From Candidatus Bathyarchaeota archaeon (GTDB lineage Archaea; Thermoproteota; Bathyarchaeia; Bathyarchaeales; DTEX01), in contig JAGTQF010000013.1 in assembly GCA_018396655.1 (NCBI GenBank), forward strand, positions 1 through 34,066: a stretch of DNA of 34,066 nt, written 5' to 3'. A program made the position numbers and the translations under genes. Shown one piece after another: positions 25,273 to 33,751 of this stretch. The notes beneath the pieces were generated by a model. It did not search any database. It was given only the letters and a program-made list of their open reading frames with translations, and had not been told where the DNA came from. Numbering within the stretch: the stretch's first letter is position 1; each line of letters starts with the position of its first letter.

Positions 25273-26301
25273 TTACTCAAAGAAGACTTTAGCCTCTTGA
25301 TATAACTCTGGGTCAACTTGCTTTATTCTTCCAGTCGCTTCGGAGAGTGGAACAGTAGTTATCTTGCCAGCTTTAAGCGCAACCATCAGACCGAACTTTC
25401 CATCCTTGACTAGGTCTACTGCAGCCAACCCATATCTTGTAGCGATTATGCGGTCTATGGCTGTTGGTGACCCACCCCTAATAGTGTGAGCTGGAACAAC
25501 ATATCTGGTCTCAATGCCCAGAGCTTTTTCAAGCTCCTTAGCCAGAAATTCGCCTATCCCTCCGAGATAAACGTGCCCAAACTGGTCAACTTTAACGTCT
25601 TTCGTTATAGGACCTTTATAATCCTTAATTAGAGCGCCCTCTGCAACAACTATTACTATAGCCTTTTGGCCTTTCTCCATCTTCTTTCTCACGAAGTTTG
25701 CCACATCTTCTATGCTAAATGGTTCCTCTGGAATTAATATCAGGTCTGCGCCAGCAGCAAGTCCAGAGTAAAGAGCAATCCAGCCAGCGTGCCTACCCAT
25801 AATCTCAACTACGAAGACCCTTTCATGAGCGTCGGCTGTAGCCTTAATGTTCTCTATCTGATGCATCGCCTCATTAACTGCGGTATCAAAACCTATTGTA
25901 TGCTCTGTTTCAGGAACATCATAGTCTATAGTTTTTGGGATTCCAACAACATACAACCCAGCATCGCTGAGCGCCTTAGCAACACTTAATGTGTCATCCC
26001 CGCCTATCGCTATTAAAGCGTCCAAACCGAGCTTCTTAAAATTCTCAGATATTCTCTTTATACCATCGGGCTGCTTCAGCGGATTAGTCCTAGACGTTTT
26101 GATTATCGTTCCGCCCATTGAGATTATATCCTTAATGTTCTCATATTTTAGTGGCACAGCATCTCCCTCGAGCATACCAGCCCAACCGCGCCTAATGCCC
26201 AAAACCTCAAATCCATATTTCTCGCATTTCTTCACAATGGCCCTTATCGCAGCATTAAGCCCCGGTGCATCCCCACCTCCAGTTAAGACCCCAATCCTCA
26301 T
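25273..26301 (-). CDS. pfkA: 6-phosphofructokinase, pyrophosphate-dependent type
   Basis: A 342-residue PfkA-family enzyme that interconverts fructose 6-phosphate and fructose 1,6-bisphosphate. The phosphate-donor loop is GGDD (100-103), where ATP enzymes have GGDG, and the catalytic loop is PKTIDYD with Lys123, where ATP enzymes have PGTIDND. Asp and Lys at these two places are the established marks of pyrophosphate use, as in the Thermoproteus tenax enzyme. The reaction would therefore be reversible and could serve glycolysis and gluconeogenesis. Other motifs are LTGGGDAPGLNAAIR, EIMGRHAGWIA and the sugar-binding HTIRGGSPTA. It is convergent with the PfkB kinase and divergent from pyrG. Confidence 0.92.
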   Translation of the reverse strand: MRIGVLTGGGDAPGLNAAIRAIVKKCEKYGFEVLGIRRGWAGMLEGDAVPLKYENIKDIISMGGTIIKTSRTNPLKQPDGIKRISENFKKLGLDALIAIGGDDTLSVAKALSDAGLYVVGIPKTIDYDVPETEHTIGFDTAVNEAMHQIENIKATADAHERVFVVEIMGRHAGWIALYSGLAAGADLILIPEEPFSIEDVANFVRKKMEKGQKAIVIVVAEGALIKDYKGPITKDVKVDQFGHVYLGGIGEFLAKELEKALGIETRYVVPAHTIRGGSPTAIDRIIATRYGLAAVDLVKDGKFGLMVALKAGKITTVPLSEATGRIKQVDPELYQEAKVFFE

Positions 26302-26458
26302 ATATGATTCTGCTCCAGATTAGCGAGTATCTTTTAAGATAAAGGGTCTTTTAGAAGAAAAACTTTTCGTTGTCGCTTCATAGATTTCTAGAACATTAAC
26401 CGTTTTAAGTAAGTTTTAGCCTTAATTCTTTATGTTTGTGTCAGGGGAGCGCATGGAG

Positions 26459-28111
26459 ATGGTCAAATATATCTTTGTTACGGGCGGTGTCTTAAGCTCT
26501 GTTGGAAAGGGTGTCGTTACATCGTCGGTTGGCAAGATGCTCCAATTTAGGGGTTTCTCTGTTACCGCAATAAAAATAGACCCATACGTGAATGTTGATG
26601 CTGGAACTATGAATCCATATATCCATGGCGAGATATTTGTCACAGATGACGGGGGCGAAACGGACCTAGACCTAGGCTGGTATGAAAGATTTCTTGATAT
26701 AAACCTCTCTAAAGAAAACAATATTACGACTGGACAGGTATATCAGGCCGTCATTGAGAAGGAGAGGCGCGGAGACTTTCTAGGAAAATGTGTTCAGATA
26801 ATCCCGCATATAACCGATGAGATTAAGCGTAGGATACGTGCTGTTGCAGAAAAATCTGGTGTTGATGTAGTCTTAACTGAGTGTGGTGGAACCGTCGGTG
26901 ACATAGAGGGGTTGCCATTCTTGGAGGCTATAAGACAGATGCGCTTAGAAGAGGGCTATGAGAACACGCTATACATACATGTTGCTCTAGTTCCCATACT
27001 TGACGTAACATCTGAGATGAAGACAAAACCACTTCAACATAGCGTTAATGAGCTACGTAGGATAGGTATTCAACCGGACATAATAGTCTCAAGATGTGCA
27101 AAAATGATTAGCGAAGATGTGCTGGAAAAGATATCACTCTTTGGAACAATACCTAAGAATGCGGTCTTCTGCTCATATAATGTGTCATCGGTATATAAAG
27201 TTCCATTGATTCTTGAAAAGCAAGGAATGGGAGACTATATATGTAGAAGACTTGGTCTTACACCGAACCGCCCTGATAGTAAGAAGATAGAAGAGTGGAG
27301 GAGGTTTGTTGATTCTCTCGAGAACTGCAAATACGCCGTTAAAATAGCTTTAGTTGGCAAATACACAGGCTTAACAGATAGCTATGTCAGCATGAATGAG
27401 GCTATGAAGCATGCTGGCGCCGCTTGTAACACAAAGGTTCTAATAGATTATATTGAGGCTGAAACCTTCGAGGAAAGTCCGGAAAAAATTAGTATTTTAA
27501 GGAACTATGATGGCATATTCGTTCCATACGGATTTGGGCCGAGGGGAACTTCCGGAAAGATTGCCGCAATCAAGTTTGCTAGGGAGAATAATATTCCATT
27601 CCTTGGAATCTGCTATGGATTCCAATTAGCTGTCGTAGAGTTTGCAAGGAATGTATGTGGATTAGAAAATGCCAATAGCACTGAAATAGATGAAGAAACA
27701 CCCAATCCAGTAATAGATTTGATGCCGGAACAACATCAAATTAAATATAAAGGGGCTACTATGCGCTTAGGAGCCCACAAAATAGTGGTGCGGGAGGGGA
27801 CGCTTGCTCATAAACTTTATGGCGCCACAGAGATTTATGAGAGACATAGACATAGATATGAAGTTAACCCAGAATATATAGGGATTCTTGAGAAGAACGG
27901 GCTTGTTTTCTCAGGAAGAAGCCCCGATGGGAAACGTATGGAAATACTCGAGTTGCCTGACAAATTCTTCTTTTTAGCATCTCAATTCCACGGAGAATTT
28001 AAGAGCAGACCTGGAAAGCCAAGCCCAGAATATTATGGCTTTATAAAGGCGTGCTTAGATAGGAAACTGGGTAAAAAGAGGCCAGAGTTTAAGGAAGGAA
28101 AGATTAATTAG
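26459..28111 (+). CDS. pyrG: CTP synthase
   Basis: PyrG aminates UTP to CTP using glutamine and ATP. The N-terminal synthetase domain opens KYIFVTGGVLSSVGKG, with the P-loop, and carries metal-ligand regions DPYVNVDAGTMNP and LTECGGTVGDIEG. The C-terminal class I glutaminase domain (about residue 290 on) has its nucleophile Cys in FLGICYGFQ and the His/Glu pair near QFHGEFKSRP. The 550-residue length is normal. The frame opens at ATG 26432, but GGGGAG at 26444-26449 best fits ATG 26459 (9 bases) or 26453 (3 bases). The Sec61-beta gene follows after 44 bases on the same strand. Confidence 0.95.
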   Translation: MVKYIFVTGGVLSSVGKGVVTSSVGKMLQFRGFSVTAIKIDPYVNVDAGTMNPYIHGEIFVTDDGGETDLDLGWYERFLDINLSKENNITTGQVYQAVIEKERRGDFLGKCVQIIPHITDEIKRRIRAVAEKSGVDVVLTECGGTVGDIEGLPFLEAIRQMRLEEGYENTLYIHVALVPILDVTSEMKTKPLQHSVNELRRIGIQPDIIVSRCAKMISEDVLEKISLFGTIPKNAVFCSYNVSSVYKVPLILEKQGMGDYICRRLGLTPNRPDSKKIEEWRRFVDSLENCKYAVKIALVGKYTGLTDSYVSMNEAMKHAGAACNTKVLIDYIEAETFEESPEKISILRNYDGIFVPYGFGPRGTSGKIAAIKFARENNIPFLGICYGFQLAVVEFARNVCGLENANSTEIDEETPNPVIDLMPEQHQIKYKGATMRLGAHKIVVREGTLAHKLYGATEIYERHRHRYEVNPEYIGILEKNGLVFSGRSPDGKRMEILELPDKFFFLASQFHGEFKSRPGKPSPEYYGFIKACLDRKLGKKRPEFKEGKIN

Positions 28112-28155
28112 TTGAATTGATAAATTAGTTGATGTAAGGACGGTGAAGTAGAACC

Positions 28156-28332
28156 TTGAGTAGTAGAAGAGAGAGGCGAAGAGAGAGAAGAGCACCTGCG
28201 CCAGCTACAAGTGCCGGGCTTTTAAGGTTTTTTGAGGAGGAGAGTTTGGGAATAAAGATAAGGCCAAGAACACTAATTATATTAGCCATCGCGTTCATCA
28301 TAGTATGTGTGATTGTCCGATTCTCAGCCTAG
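28156..28332 (+). CDS. secG: Protein translocase Sec61-beta (archaeal SecG)
   Basis: This is a 58-residue gene, short enough to be missed. It encodes an Arg-rich cytosolic N-terminus (MSSRRERRRERRAPAPATS), the archaeal Sec61-beta signature SAGLLRFFEEESLGIKIRP, and one membrane helix (about residues 38-56) near the C-terminus. This tail-anchored layout matches the third subunit of the SecYE-beta channel. The start is TTG 28156 with GGTGA at 28142-28146. It lies 44 bases after pyrG and 110 bases before the DUF2070 gene. The sequence signature makes the call secure despite the size. Confidence 0.9.
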   Translation: MSSRRERRRERRAPAPATSAGLLRFFEEESLGIKIRPRTLIILAIAFIIVCVIVRFSA

Positions 28333-28442
28333 AATTTGGAGTAAAATTATGGCTGAAAAATGATTCCTTAACACTTCTTTGATAAACATTTTTGTTTCTT
28401 CATCTAATTATTCTTACTTTGCTATTCACTGGAGAAAATAGT

Positions 28443-30269
28443 ATGAAGAGCCCCCCGCATAGAAGCAGTATTGATTTAGCGATTAGACATTACTCCTCAC
28501 TATTTAAGCTTCCATCCTTCAGGCTGGTGCTCACTCTTTTATTTATTGAGAGCTTGCTCTTTGGTTTAGCGCTGAGCACCCCATTTATTTTCTCTCTAGT
28601 ATGGGTTGCTAGATGGCTTTTAAATGGATTTTCTCCTTTTATAATAACGTTGCTGGCAGATATCTTCGCTATTAACCTTTTTCTCAAAAGGGATTTAATT
28701 CTAAAATTTAGGAGGATGCTGTTTCTCTCCTTCTCCTCCAACCTTCTATTTCTGGCATTTACAGTAGCGTCCGCTTTAATCAAATCCTACTTTTTAGACG
28801 TGAACTTATCTGTTAAGGTGCTCTTTTTGGGCTTCTTCGCAGCAACCTCCCTGCGCCTACTTGTCATATATGCAACGTCCTTCTCTAACATGTTGGCAAA
28901 GATTGTTTGCGGTCTACTGCAACCTTCTCTGGTACTAGCTTTCGCGATTATAATTTATGGGATGGACTTTAGCGCCACTTACTATATTACACATTTTCTT
29001 CTGTCTTTTGTATTTTCTCTCATGAGCATTTGGTTATTTACGGCAATCCTCAATAAAGTTGGAATCGCAGCCTTTGGTATTCCCTCACTCAAACTCTTTA
29101 GAGCCTTCTTAGCAGACTGGACTGAGAGTGTGGAGCAACCGTTTGAGGAGATACTTGAACAGCTTGGTGAGGAGCGCGAAGTAAACGTATCATTACTTGT
29201 ATTTAAAGGCGAGCATGAAGAAATAAAGGCAATAATGGTTATTCCAAACCTCCATCCAGGACCATTTAAAAATATTGGAAGTAGCCCCCTTCCAGGGCTC
29301 ATAGGAAGATTGCTTGAAAGCAAATATCGTTGTGTGGTTTCCGTTCCTCATGGAATATCAGGGCATGAGCTTGATTTAGTTTCTCAAAGGGAAAATCAAA
29401 AGGTTCTGGAGGCTTTAGATAAAAGTTTGAGGGAAATTGATAATTTCTCCAGTAGGGTAACACGATTTTTAGTTGTCGAGAAGAATTGTGCGAAGGTTGG
29501 CTGCCAGGTTTTTAATGGGTGCATTTTATTGACGCTTACTATGGCTCCGGAAACCATGGAGGACTTACCCTTAGAATTGAATGATACTATTATTCGCAAA
29601 GCTATGGAGCTGGGTTTCTCCTGGGCCATAGCGATAGACTCGCATAATAGCATTGATGGTCCATTCGATATGGAGAGAGCTACCTCATTAATTAGTATTG
29701 TATCTATGATAGCTATGGAGAAAGCAAGTCTACTGGAATACACAACGGGTCTTCTAGAGGTTGGCGCTGGGAAAATTATTCCAAGCGATTTAAGCCTTAA
29801 AGATGGAATCGGGCCGGATGGAATATCAGCGATAATCGTTGGTGTCGAAGGCCAAAAGGTAGCCTACATCACAATAGATGGGAACAATATGGTCTCTGGT
29901 CTCCGCGAGAAAATTCTTTCGAGCTTGAGGGATTTGAGCATAGAGTATGGTGAGGTTTTTACGACAGACACCCATGTGGTTAACGCCGTGGTATTGACTG
30001 AGAGGGGTTATCATCCAGTTGGCGAGGTTGTAGACCATGATAAAATAATTGGTTATGTTAGGGAAGCTGTAATTGAGGCGCTCAAAAATATGGGGCCGTC
30101 TAAGGTGGCATGGCACAGAACAACAATTCGCGGAATTAAAGTTATTGGAGAAAGACAAATCAGCGAATTAAGCCTATTAACTGATAAAGTTTCAAAAAAG
30201 GCCAAATCTCTATCGATTATATTCCTGCTATCAGCTCTTACCTTAACCATTCTGCTCACATTGATTTAA
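28443..30269 (+). CDS. DUF2070 family membrane protein
   Basis: A 608-residue archaeal protein. The first 230 residues contain about six or seven hydrophobic helices. The long soluble part (about 230-585) bears the family signature NLHPGPFKNIGSSPLPG and a further His-rich or acidic motif set (IDSHNSIDG, TDTHVVNAV). A final hydrophobic helix closes the protein. The Asp/His pattern suggests a metal-dependent hydrolase-like soluble domain, but no activity is established to my knowledge. ATG 28443 has GGAGA 8 bases upstream; the frame opens at TTG 28392, which would add 17 hydrophobic residues with no ribosome site. It follows Sec61-beta, and Alba lies about 100 bases downstream. Confidence 0.85.
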   Translation: MKSPPHRSSIDLAIRHYSSLFKLPSFRLVLTLLFIESLLFGLALSTPFIFSLVWVARWLLNGFSPFIITLLADIFAINLFLKRDLILKFRRMLFLSFSSNLLFLAFTVASALIKSYFLDVNLSVKVLFLGFFAATSLRLLVIYATSFSNMLAKIVCGLLQPSLVLAFAIIIYGMDFSATYYITHFLLSFVFSLMSIWLFTAILNKVGIAAFGIPSLKLFRAFLADWTESVEQPFEEILEQLGEEREVNVSLLVFKGEHEEIKAIMVIPNLHPGPFKNIGSSPLPGLIGRLLESKYRCVVSVPHGISGHELDLVSQRENQKVLEALDKSLREIDNFSSRVTRFLVVEKNCAKVGCQVFNGCILLTLTMAPETMEDLPLELNDTIIRKAMELGFSWAIAIDSHNSIDGPFDMERATSLISIVSMIAMEKASLLEYTTGLLEVGAGKIIPSDLSLKDGIGPDGISAIIVGVEGQKVAYITIDGNNMVSGLREKILSSLRDLSIEYGEVFTTDTHVVNAVVLTERGYHPVGEVVDHDKIIGYVREAVIEALKNMGPSKVAWHRTTIRGIKVIGERQISELSLLTDKVSKKAKSLSIIFLLSALTLTILLTLI

Positions 30270-30366
30270 GTGGATTTTGCTCTAAAAATGGAAAACATTA
30301 TATCAAGCTTATTAGAAAAATAAAGTGAAATCAAAGAATTAACAGGAGAAGGAGTAGAGATACGCT

Positions 30367-30645
30367 ATGGCCGAAGAAAGCCAAGTGATGATCGGAAAGA
30401 AGCCGGTAATGAATTACGTTGTCGCATGTCTAACAGCATTCAACTCTGGTGCTAAGAGAGTCGTCGTTAAGGCTAGAGGAAGGGCTATAAGCAGAGCCGT
30501 AGACGTCGTTGAACTTCTAAGGCGCGCATTCCTCAAAGATATAGCCATTGAAAAGATCGAAATAGGAACGCAGGAGATGTCAAGTCCAGATCGGCCGAAG
30601 TCGAATGTCTCAACAATAGAGATATCATTGGTGAAGAAAGAGTAG
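30367..30645 (+). CDS. albA: DNA/RNA-binding protein Alba
   Basis: Alba is an abundant dimeric chromatin and RNA-binding protein of archaea. The 92 residues show the signature [20 protein letters not shown], with the lysine pair (Lys11-Lys12) that in Sulfolobus Alba is a site of acetylation and Sir2-type deacetylation, then [20 protein letters not shown] and the EIGTQEM hairpin. A strong GGAGAAGGAG at 30345-30354 fits high expression from ATG 30367. An AT-rich stretch at about 30295-30307 (AACATTATATC) may be its TATA box. T-rich DNA follows the stop. Confidence 0.95.
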   Translation: MAEESQVMIGKKPVMNYVVACLTAFNSGAKRVVVKARGRAISRAVDVVELLRRAFLKDIAIEKIEIGTQEMSSPDRPKSNVSTIEISLVKKE

Positions 30646-30661
30646 AAGCGGAAATCCCCAC

Positions 30662-30691
30662 CTTTATTTTTTCTCATTAATTTATTTTTTT
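30662..30691 (+). terminator. T-rich terminator after albA
   Basis: Two T-runs (TTTATTTTTTCTC and TTTATTTTTTTAC) follow the albA stop by about 20 bases, in the gap before the opposing RPA gene. Archaeal RNA polymerase stops at such T-tracts without a hairpin. On the other strand the region is A-rich, so it should act mainly on albA. Confidence 0.5.
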
Positions 30692-30708
30692 ACAGTAGAA
30701 TTTGTACA

Positions 30709-31563
30709 TTAAAATCCAGATGGCTTTTTCTCTAGGAACACTATTTTAGTTTTATTGTCTTTAGTGTGCAATTCGATTTGGCCGTCAAAACGCTGCTTAA
30801 CTTTAAGCCCAGTGAGCATAACATATTTTCCAGCGTGGTTTTCTGAGATTATATCAGCATAGGCATTCCATAAAACCAATATTATTTTGCCGGTGTAATC
30901 CTTAAGCTCTATGCGTCTAATTTTCCCTTCACTATAACCCTGACGTTTAAATGTGACTATCTGATGAACCCTCTCTATAAACCCGACAACATTAACCTCC
31001 CTCATATTGCCAGTAATCTCATTAATTTTACTAACGAAACTTGTTATTGGGGGATAATCTTCAAGTTTTACATCCTTTGGCTCAACTTCTATCTCGCTCC
31101 TTAGGCTAAGGTTGAGCTCCAATGCTCCACCAGTCCCTCGCCTCACAGATGCGTGGGATATTCTAACCACCCTATCCAGTAAATGGTCCCATGGAAGGGA
31201 TTCAGCCCAATTATCCCAAAGGTTTACTTTAATGACTCCGGTCTTATCGGCTATGAGAATGTCTCTCTTAACAACTTCCTCTCCATCCTGACGTATAAGC
31301 TTCTGTGGTGGAGAGACACGTATTATTCGGCCTGTAATGGTGACATCACTTAAACCGGAGATTAAATCCTTGATTCGCGTCTCATGTCTAAATCGGGTCT
31401 CAATCTTAATCCCCATCTCAGCGGCCAATGATAGAGCGGCACTTTCCATGGTTAAAAAGCCCTTAGCACTTTTCACTTTAGCCTCAATCATACTTAAAAT
31501 CTCTTTTCTTGATAAACTGGGCTTTACTGAAATAATTTTGGCAATGATATCTTCAAGAGTCAT
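30709..31563 (-). CDS. RPA-like single-stranded DNA-binding protein with OB folds
   Basis: This 284-residue replication-protein-A homologue would coat single-stranded DNA in replication and repair. The N-terminal 60 residues form the small helical domain found before OB folds in archaeal RPA (SLSRKEILSMIEAKVK, then MESAALSLAAEMGI). The first OB fold lies at about 65-160 (VTITGRIIRVSPP through VVRISHASV), the second at about 180-280 (VNVVGFIERVHQ through YVMLTGLKVKQ). No zinc finger is seen. The start is ATG 31563; TTG 31578 would add five residues. The gene is convergent with albA, and the DUF131 genes lie divergently upstream. Confidence 0.87.
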   Translation of the reverse strand: MTLEDIIAKIISVKPSLSRKEILSMIEAKVKSAKGFLTMESAALSLAAEMGIKIETRFRHETRIKDLISGLSDVTITGRIIRVSPPQKLIRQDGEEVVKRDILIADKTGVIKVNLWDNWAESLPWDHLLDRVVRISHASVRRGTGGALELNLSLRSEIEVEPKDVKLEDYPPITSFVSKINEITGNMREVNVVGFIERVHQIVTFKRQGYSEGKIRRIELKDYTGKIILVLWNAYADIISENHAGKYVMLTGLKVKQRFDGQIELHTKDNKTKIVFLEKKPSGF

Positions 31564-31690
31564 CTTAACGCCTACCAACCTTAAAGGGGTTATTAAACTG
31601 ATAAATTGAATTATTCTTCCTGGCCTTATTAATGCTCTGGAGGAATATTGGAACGCTAAACTTATTTATTCCCCTCCACTAAGGTAATTT

Positions 31691-31981
31691 TTGGCTGAGA
31701 TCATGGTTGATTTCACAGCGATATTTTTTATAGGTCTCGCTCTGGTAATCTTAGGTTTTGCCATCTCGATATTTGCCATATTAATGATGGTTTTAAGAGG
31801 ATTATACACTCGCAGTGGAGGGGGCATAAGAGGTGGTGGTCTAATCATGATTGGTCCAATACCGATACTTTTCGGGACCGATAGGAAAACCGTGAAAACT
31901 CTAATTATTCTCTCAATAGTGCTAATTATTGTTGTGATGACGTTTACGCTACTCCTAGCTAGTCTTCCACCAATCAGGTAA
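31691..31981 (+). CDS. DUF131 (TIGR00304) family small membrane protein
   Basis: A 96-residue archaeal membrane protein with two hydrophobic helices (about 8-36 and 70-92) flanking the family hallmark RGGGLIMIGPIPILFGTDRK. TTG 31691 lies 6 bases after AAGGT, while ATG 31703 would give a protein starting MVDFTAIFF. No function is known for the family. The following gene, 32 bases downstream on the same strand, repeats the same GG-IGPIPI-FG core, so the two are paralogues and likely an operon. Confidence 0.8.
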   Translation: MAEIMVDFTAIFFIGLALVILGFAISIFAILMMVLRGLYTRSGGGIRGGGLIMIGPIPILFGTDRKTVKTLIILSIVLIIVVMTFTLLLASLPPIR

Positions 31982-32013
31982 TCGATAGCTTTGGATAAAA
32001 GGAGGGGAACAGT

Positions 32014-32430
32014 GTGAAACTATGTGATGTTTGTGGAAAGAGGTCTGCTAGATATGTTTGCCAAGAATGCGGGCGAACAGTATGCGAGAGATGTATAGAA
32101 CCCTACTCGTGGCTCTGCTCTGAATGTTATAGGAAAGAGATGGGCATTGAACCGGGTGTGGAGATGAAGATCAGTTTTTCATTTGCCAAAATGTTTGTTT
32201 TGGGCTTCATATTGATATTTGTTGGGTCACTCATTCTTGTTTTTGCCTCATTGCTTTATGGGCTGAAAGCTTCTTTGGGTGGTTTCATTTTAATCGGGCC
32301 TATACCGATAGTTTTTGGTTCTGGAGAATATTCGATTCCGCTCATAATATTGGGATTGGCATTAGCCGTAATATGTATAATAGCATTTATTCTCCTAAAT
32401 AGGCATTATATTAAGATTAAGCGGTTATAA
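32014..32430 (+). CDS. Zinc-finger plus DUF131-like membrane protein
   Basis: The first 40 residues hold a compact zinc finger of B-box/HIT style with eight cysteines, in pairs CDVC, CQEC, CERC and CSEC. Then come two hydrophobic helices (about 58-85 and 108-130) separated by GGFILIGPIPIVFGSGE, the DUF131 core. It is thus a fusion of a cytosolic zinc-binding domain to the same membrane module as the gene before it. GTG 32014 follows GGAGGGG at ideal spacing. The finger might tether a partner protein or nucleic acid to the membrane; function unknown. Confidence 0.8.
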   Translation: MKLCDVCGKRSARYVCQECGRTVCERCIEPYSWLCSECYRKEMGIEPGVEMKISFSFAKMFVLGFILIFVGSLILVFASLLYGLKASLGGFILIGPIPIVFGSGEYSIPLIILGLALAVICIIAFILLNRHYIKIKRL

Positions 32431-32445
32431 TGCAATTTAATTGAT

Positions 32446-33306
32446 TTAACTACTGGATAACCTACACGCCTCAAATGATAGCTCGACTAATTGAACGTAT
32501 TCTTTGCGAAATTTCGCTTGAAGCCCATCCCATATTTTCTCAGCATCATGCACGGAGCCTTTACTAAGCAGTTTACATATTTGGCTAAGGTCTTTAAGGA
32601 AGACTTCTATCTGTCCTCTATAACATGCTAGCTCAGCCTTTTCAGAAGCCTCTAAAGCTTCCTCAGGCTTTTTCAGGCATAAAAGCATGAAGCCAGCCTC
32701 ACAATAATGCCATGCGGCCTCAAAATATTCTTGACACCTAAAATATGCTTCTGCGGCCATTAAGTATGATTTTGAGGCGGACCCCATATTTCCCATCCTC
32801 ATATATCGGTCTCCAGCATCTCTATAGAGTCCACTGGCGAGATGAATTTTTCCAGACCTAAGTGCTTTTTCAGCAGCATCCCAATAGACTCTGGCAGCCC
32901 TTTCTAGGTCGCCTTCCTCCGTAAGGAAGTCGCCAAGAAGTTTGAGGGCATGAATCCCCTCATAGTCCCATCTGAAACCCTCTTCATTAATGAGCGTAGT
33001 ATAGTGTTCCCAAGCCTTCAAGCCACATGAATGCGCCATCTCAGTATCCCCATAATCTCTAAAGATTCTAGCAGCCCTAAGATAAAGCGCGATAGCCCTA
33101 GCCAAATCATTCACCTTCTCCGCAGCCAACATGTAACATTCTCCAGCTTTTATGGCAAACCTTCTCTGGCATAGCTTATCATTCATTATGCTGTAATGAG
33201 CCGTAAGATAGTGGAAGAAGCGAGCGGCAGACTCATAATCGCCCCTTCTAAGGGCCTCCTCAGCAAGACCCTCAAGATAAACTGGATTATAGCTCCCATA
33301 GGACAC
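32446..33306 (-). CDS. SNAP-like tetratricopeptide helical-repeat protein
   Basis: The 286 residues form an all-helical repeat array with alternating Ala/Tyr/Gly knobs (RRGDYESAARFFHYL, LARAIALYLRAARIF, GDLERAARVYWDAAEKAL, GSASKSYLMAAEAYF). There are about six or seven TPR-like units and a distinct helical C-terminal segment after residue 220. The repeat style (AA-x-Y/F-x-x-A), length and irregular terminal bundle recall eukaryotic alpha/gamma-SNAP more than regular 34-residue TPRs. No membrane segment or signal is present. TTG 33318 abuts the GGAGG site, so GTG 33306, 12 bases downstream, is preferred. It is convergent with the zinc-finger gene. The SNAP relation is inference; a generic TPR scaffold is the safe call. 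Confidence 0.75.
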   Translation of the reverse strand: MSYGSYNPVYLEGLAEEALRRGDYESAARFFHYLTAHYSIMNDKLCQRRFAIKAGECYMLAAEKVNDLARAIALYLRAARIFRDYGDTEMAHSCGLKAWEHYTTLINEEGFRWDYEGIHALKLLGDFLTEEGDLERAARVYWDAAEKALRSGKIHLASGLYRDAGDRYMRMGNMGSASKSYLMAAEAYFRCQEYFEAAWHYCEAGFMLLCLKKPEEALEASEKAELACYRGQIEVFLKDLSQICKLLSKGSVHDAEKIWDGLQAKFRKEYVQLVELSFEACRLSSS

Positions 33307-33318
33307 GCGCCAAAACAA

Positions 33319-33713
33319 CCTCCATAAGACTATAAAGGTTGATGCCCAAATAAAACTTAACGCGAAAATAGACTAAATGATACCTTCCTATCCTCTAGAA
33401 TAGCCTCTCCTCCCCTCAATAAATTCTAATGTTGGGGTTTGAACCTACCACTAAATGGCGATTTCGGCTTACTTGAGATGTATGTTTGCATGGGGGGAAG
33501 AGGAACGATAACCGCTACTATTGGAGGATGGAGACCAAACTGTTTTAGATGCAACAGCCCGGAGTTCTTCGGTTTAGAAGCCAACCCAGCGAAGGGAACA
33601 TTAAGGACAATATAATATGGATTTTAGGCAGTTATGTGGCATAAGAGCCTAAAGTTCTTCAAAAAGCGTAGGTAGGAGGGCGCAAAATGCTTGAAGGAGC
33701 AGGGCTGCGTCAA
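33319..33713. other. Long gap between the SNAP-like gene and tRNA-Leu
   Basis: About 395 bases. The left end holds a likely promoter of the SNAP-like gene (minus-strand AGTTTTATTTGGG and CTTTATAG within 50 bases of its start). The middle holds one marginal small ORF (listed separately). The right end holds the tRNA trailer, with one arm of an inverted repeat. No repeat array or mobile element is seen. Confidence 0.4.
33478..33615 (+). CDS. Possible small ORF, 45 aa, doubtful
   Basis: ATG 33478 opens 45 codons ending in TAA. The product is Gly-rich at the start (MGGRGTITATIGGW) and has a single CxxC pair in NCFRCNSPEFF, which could be half a zinc ribbon. There is no convincing ribosome site and no recognised family. 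It may be a remnant of a larger gene or chance. Confidence 0.2.
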   Translation: MYVCMGGRGTITATIGGWRPNCFRCNSPEFFGLEANPAKGTLRTI

Positions 33714-33751
33714 TGGTGCGGGGGGTGGGGTTCGAACCCACGCAGCCCTAC
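33699..33751. repeat. 12-bp inverted repeat joining tRNA variable arm/T-stem and trailer
   Basis: AGGGCTGCGT at 33701-33710 and ACGCAGCCCT at 33740-33749 are perfect reverse complements. The pairing extends by a G-T wobble and one more G-C pair outward. One arm lies in the tRNA variable arm and T-stem; the other begins four bases past the encoded CCA. Confidence 0.7.
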
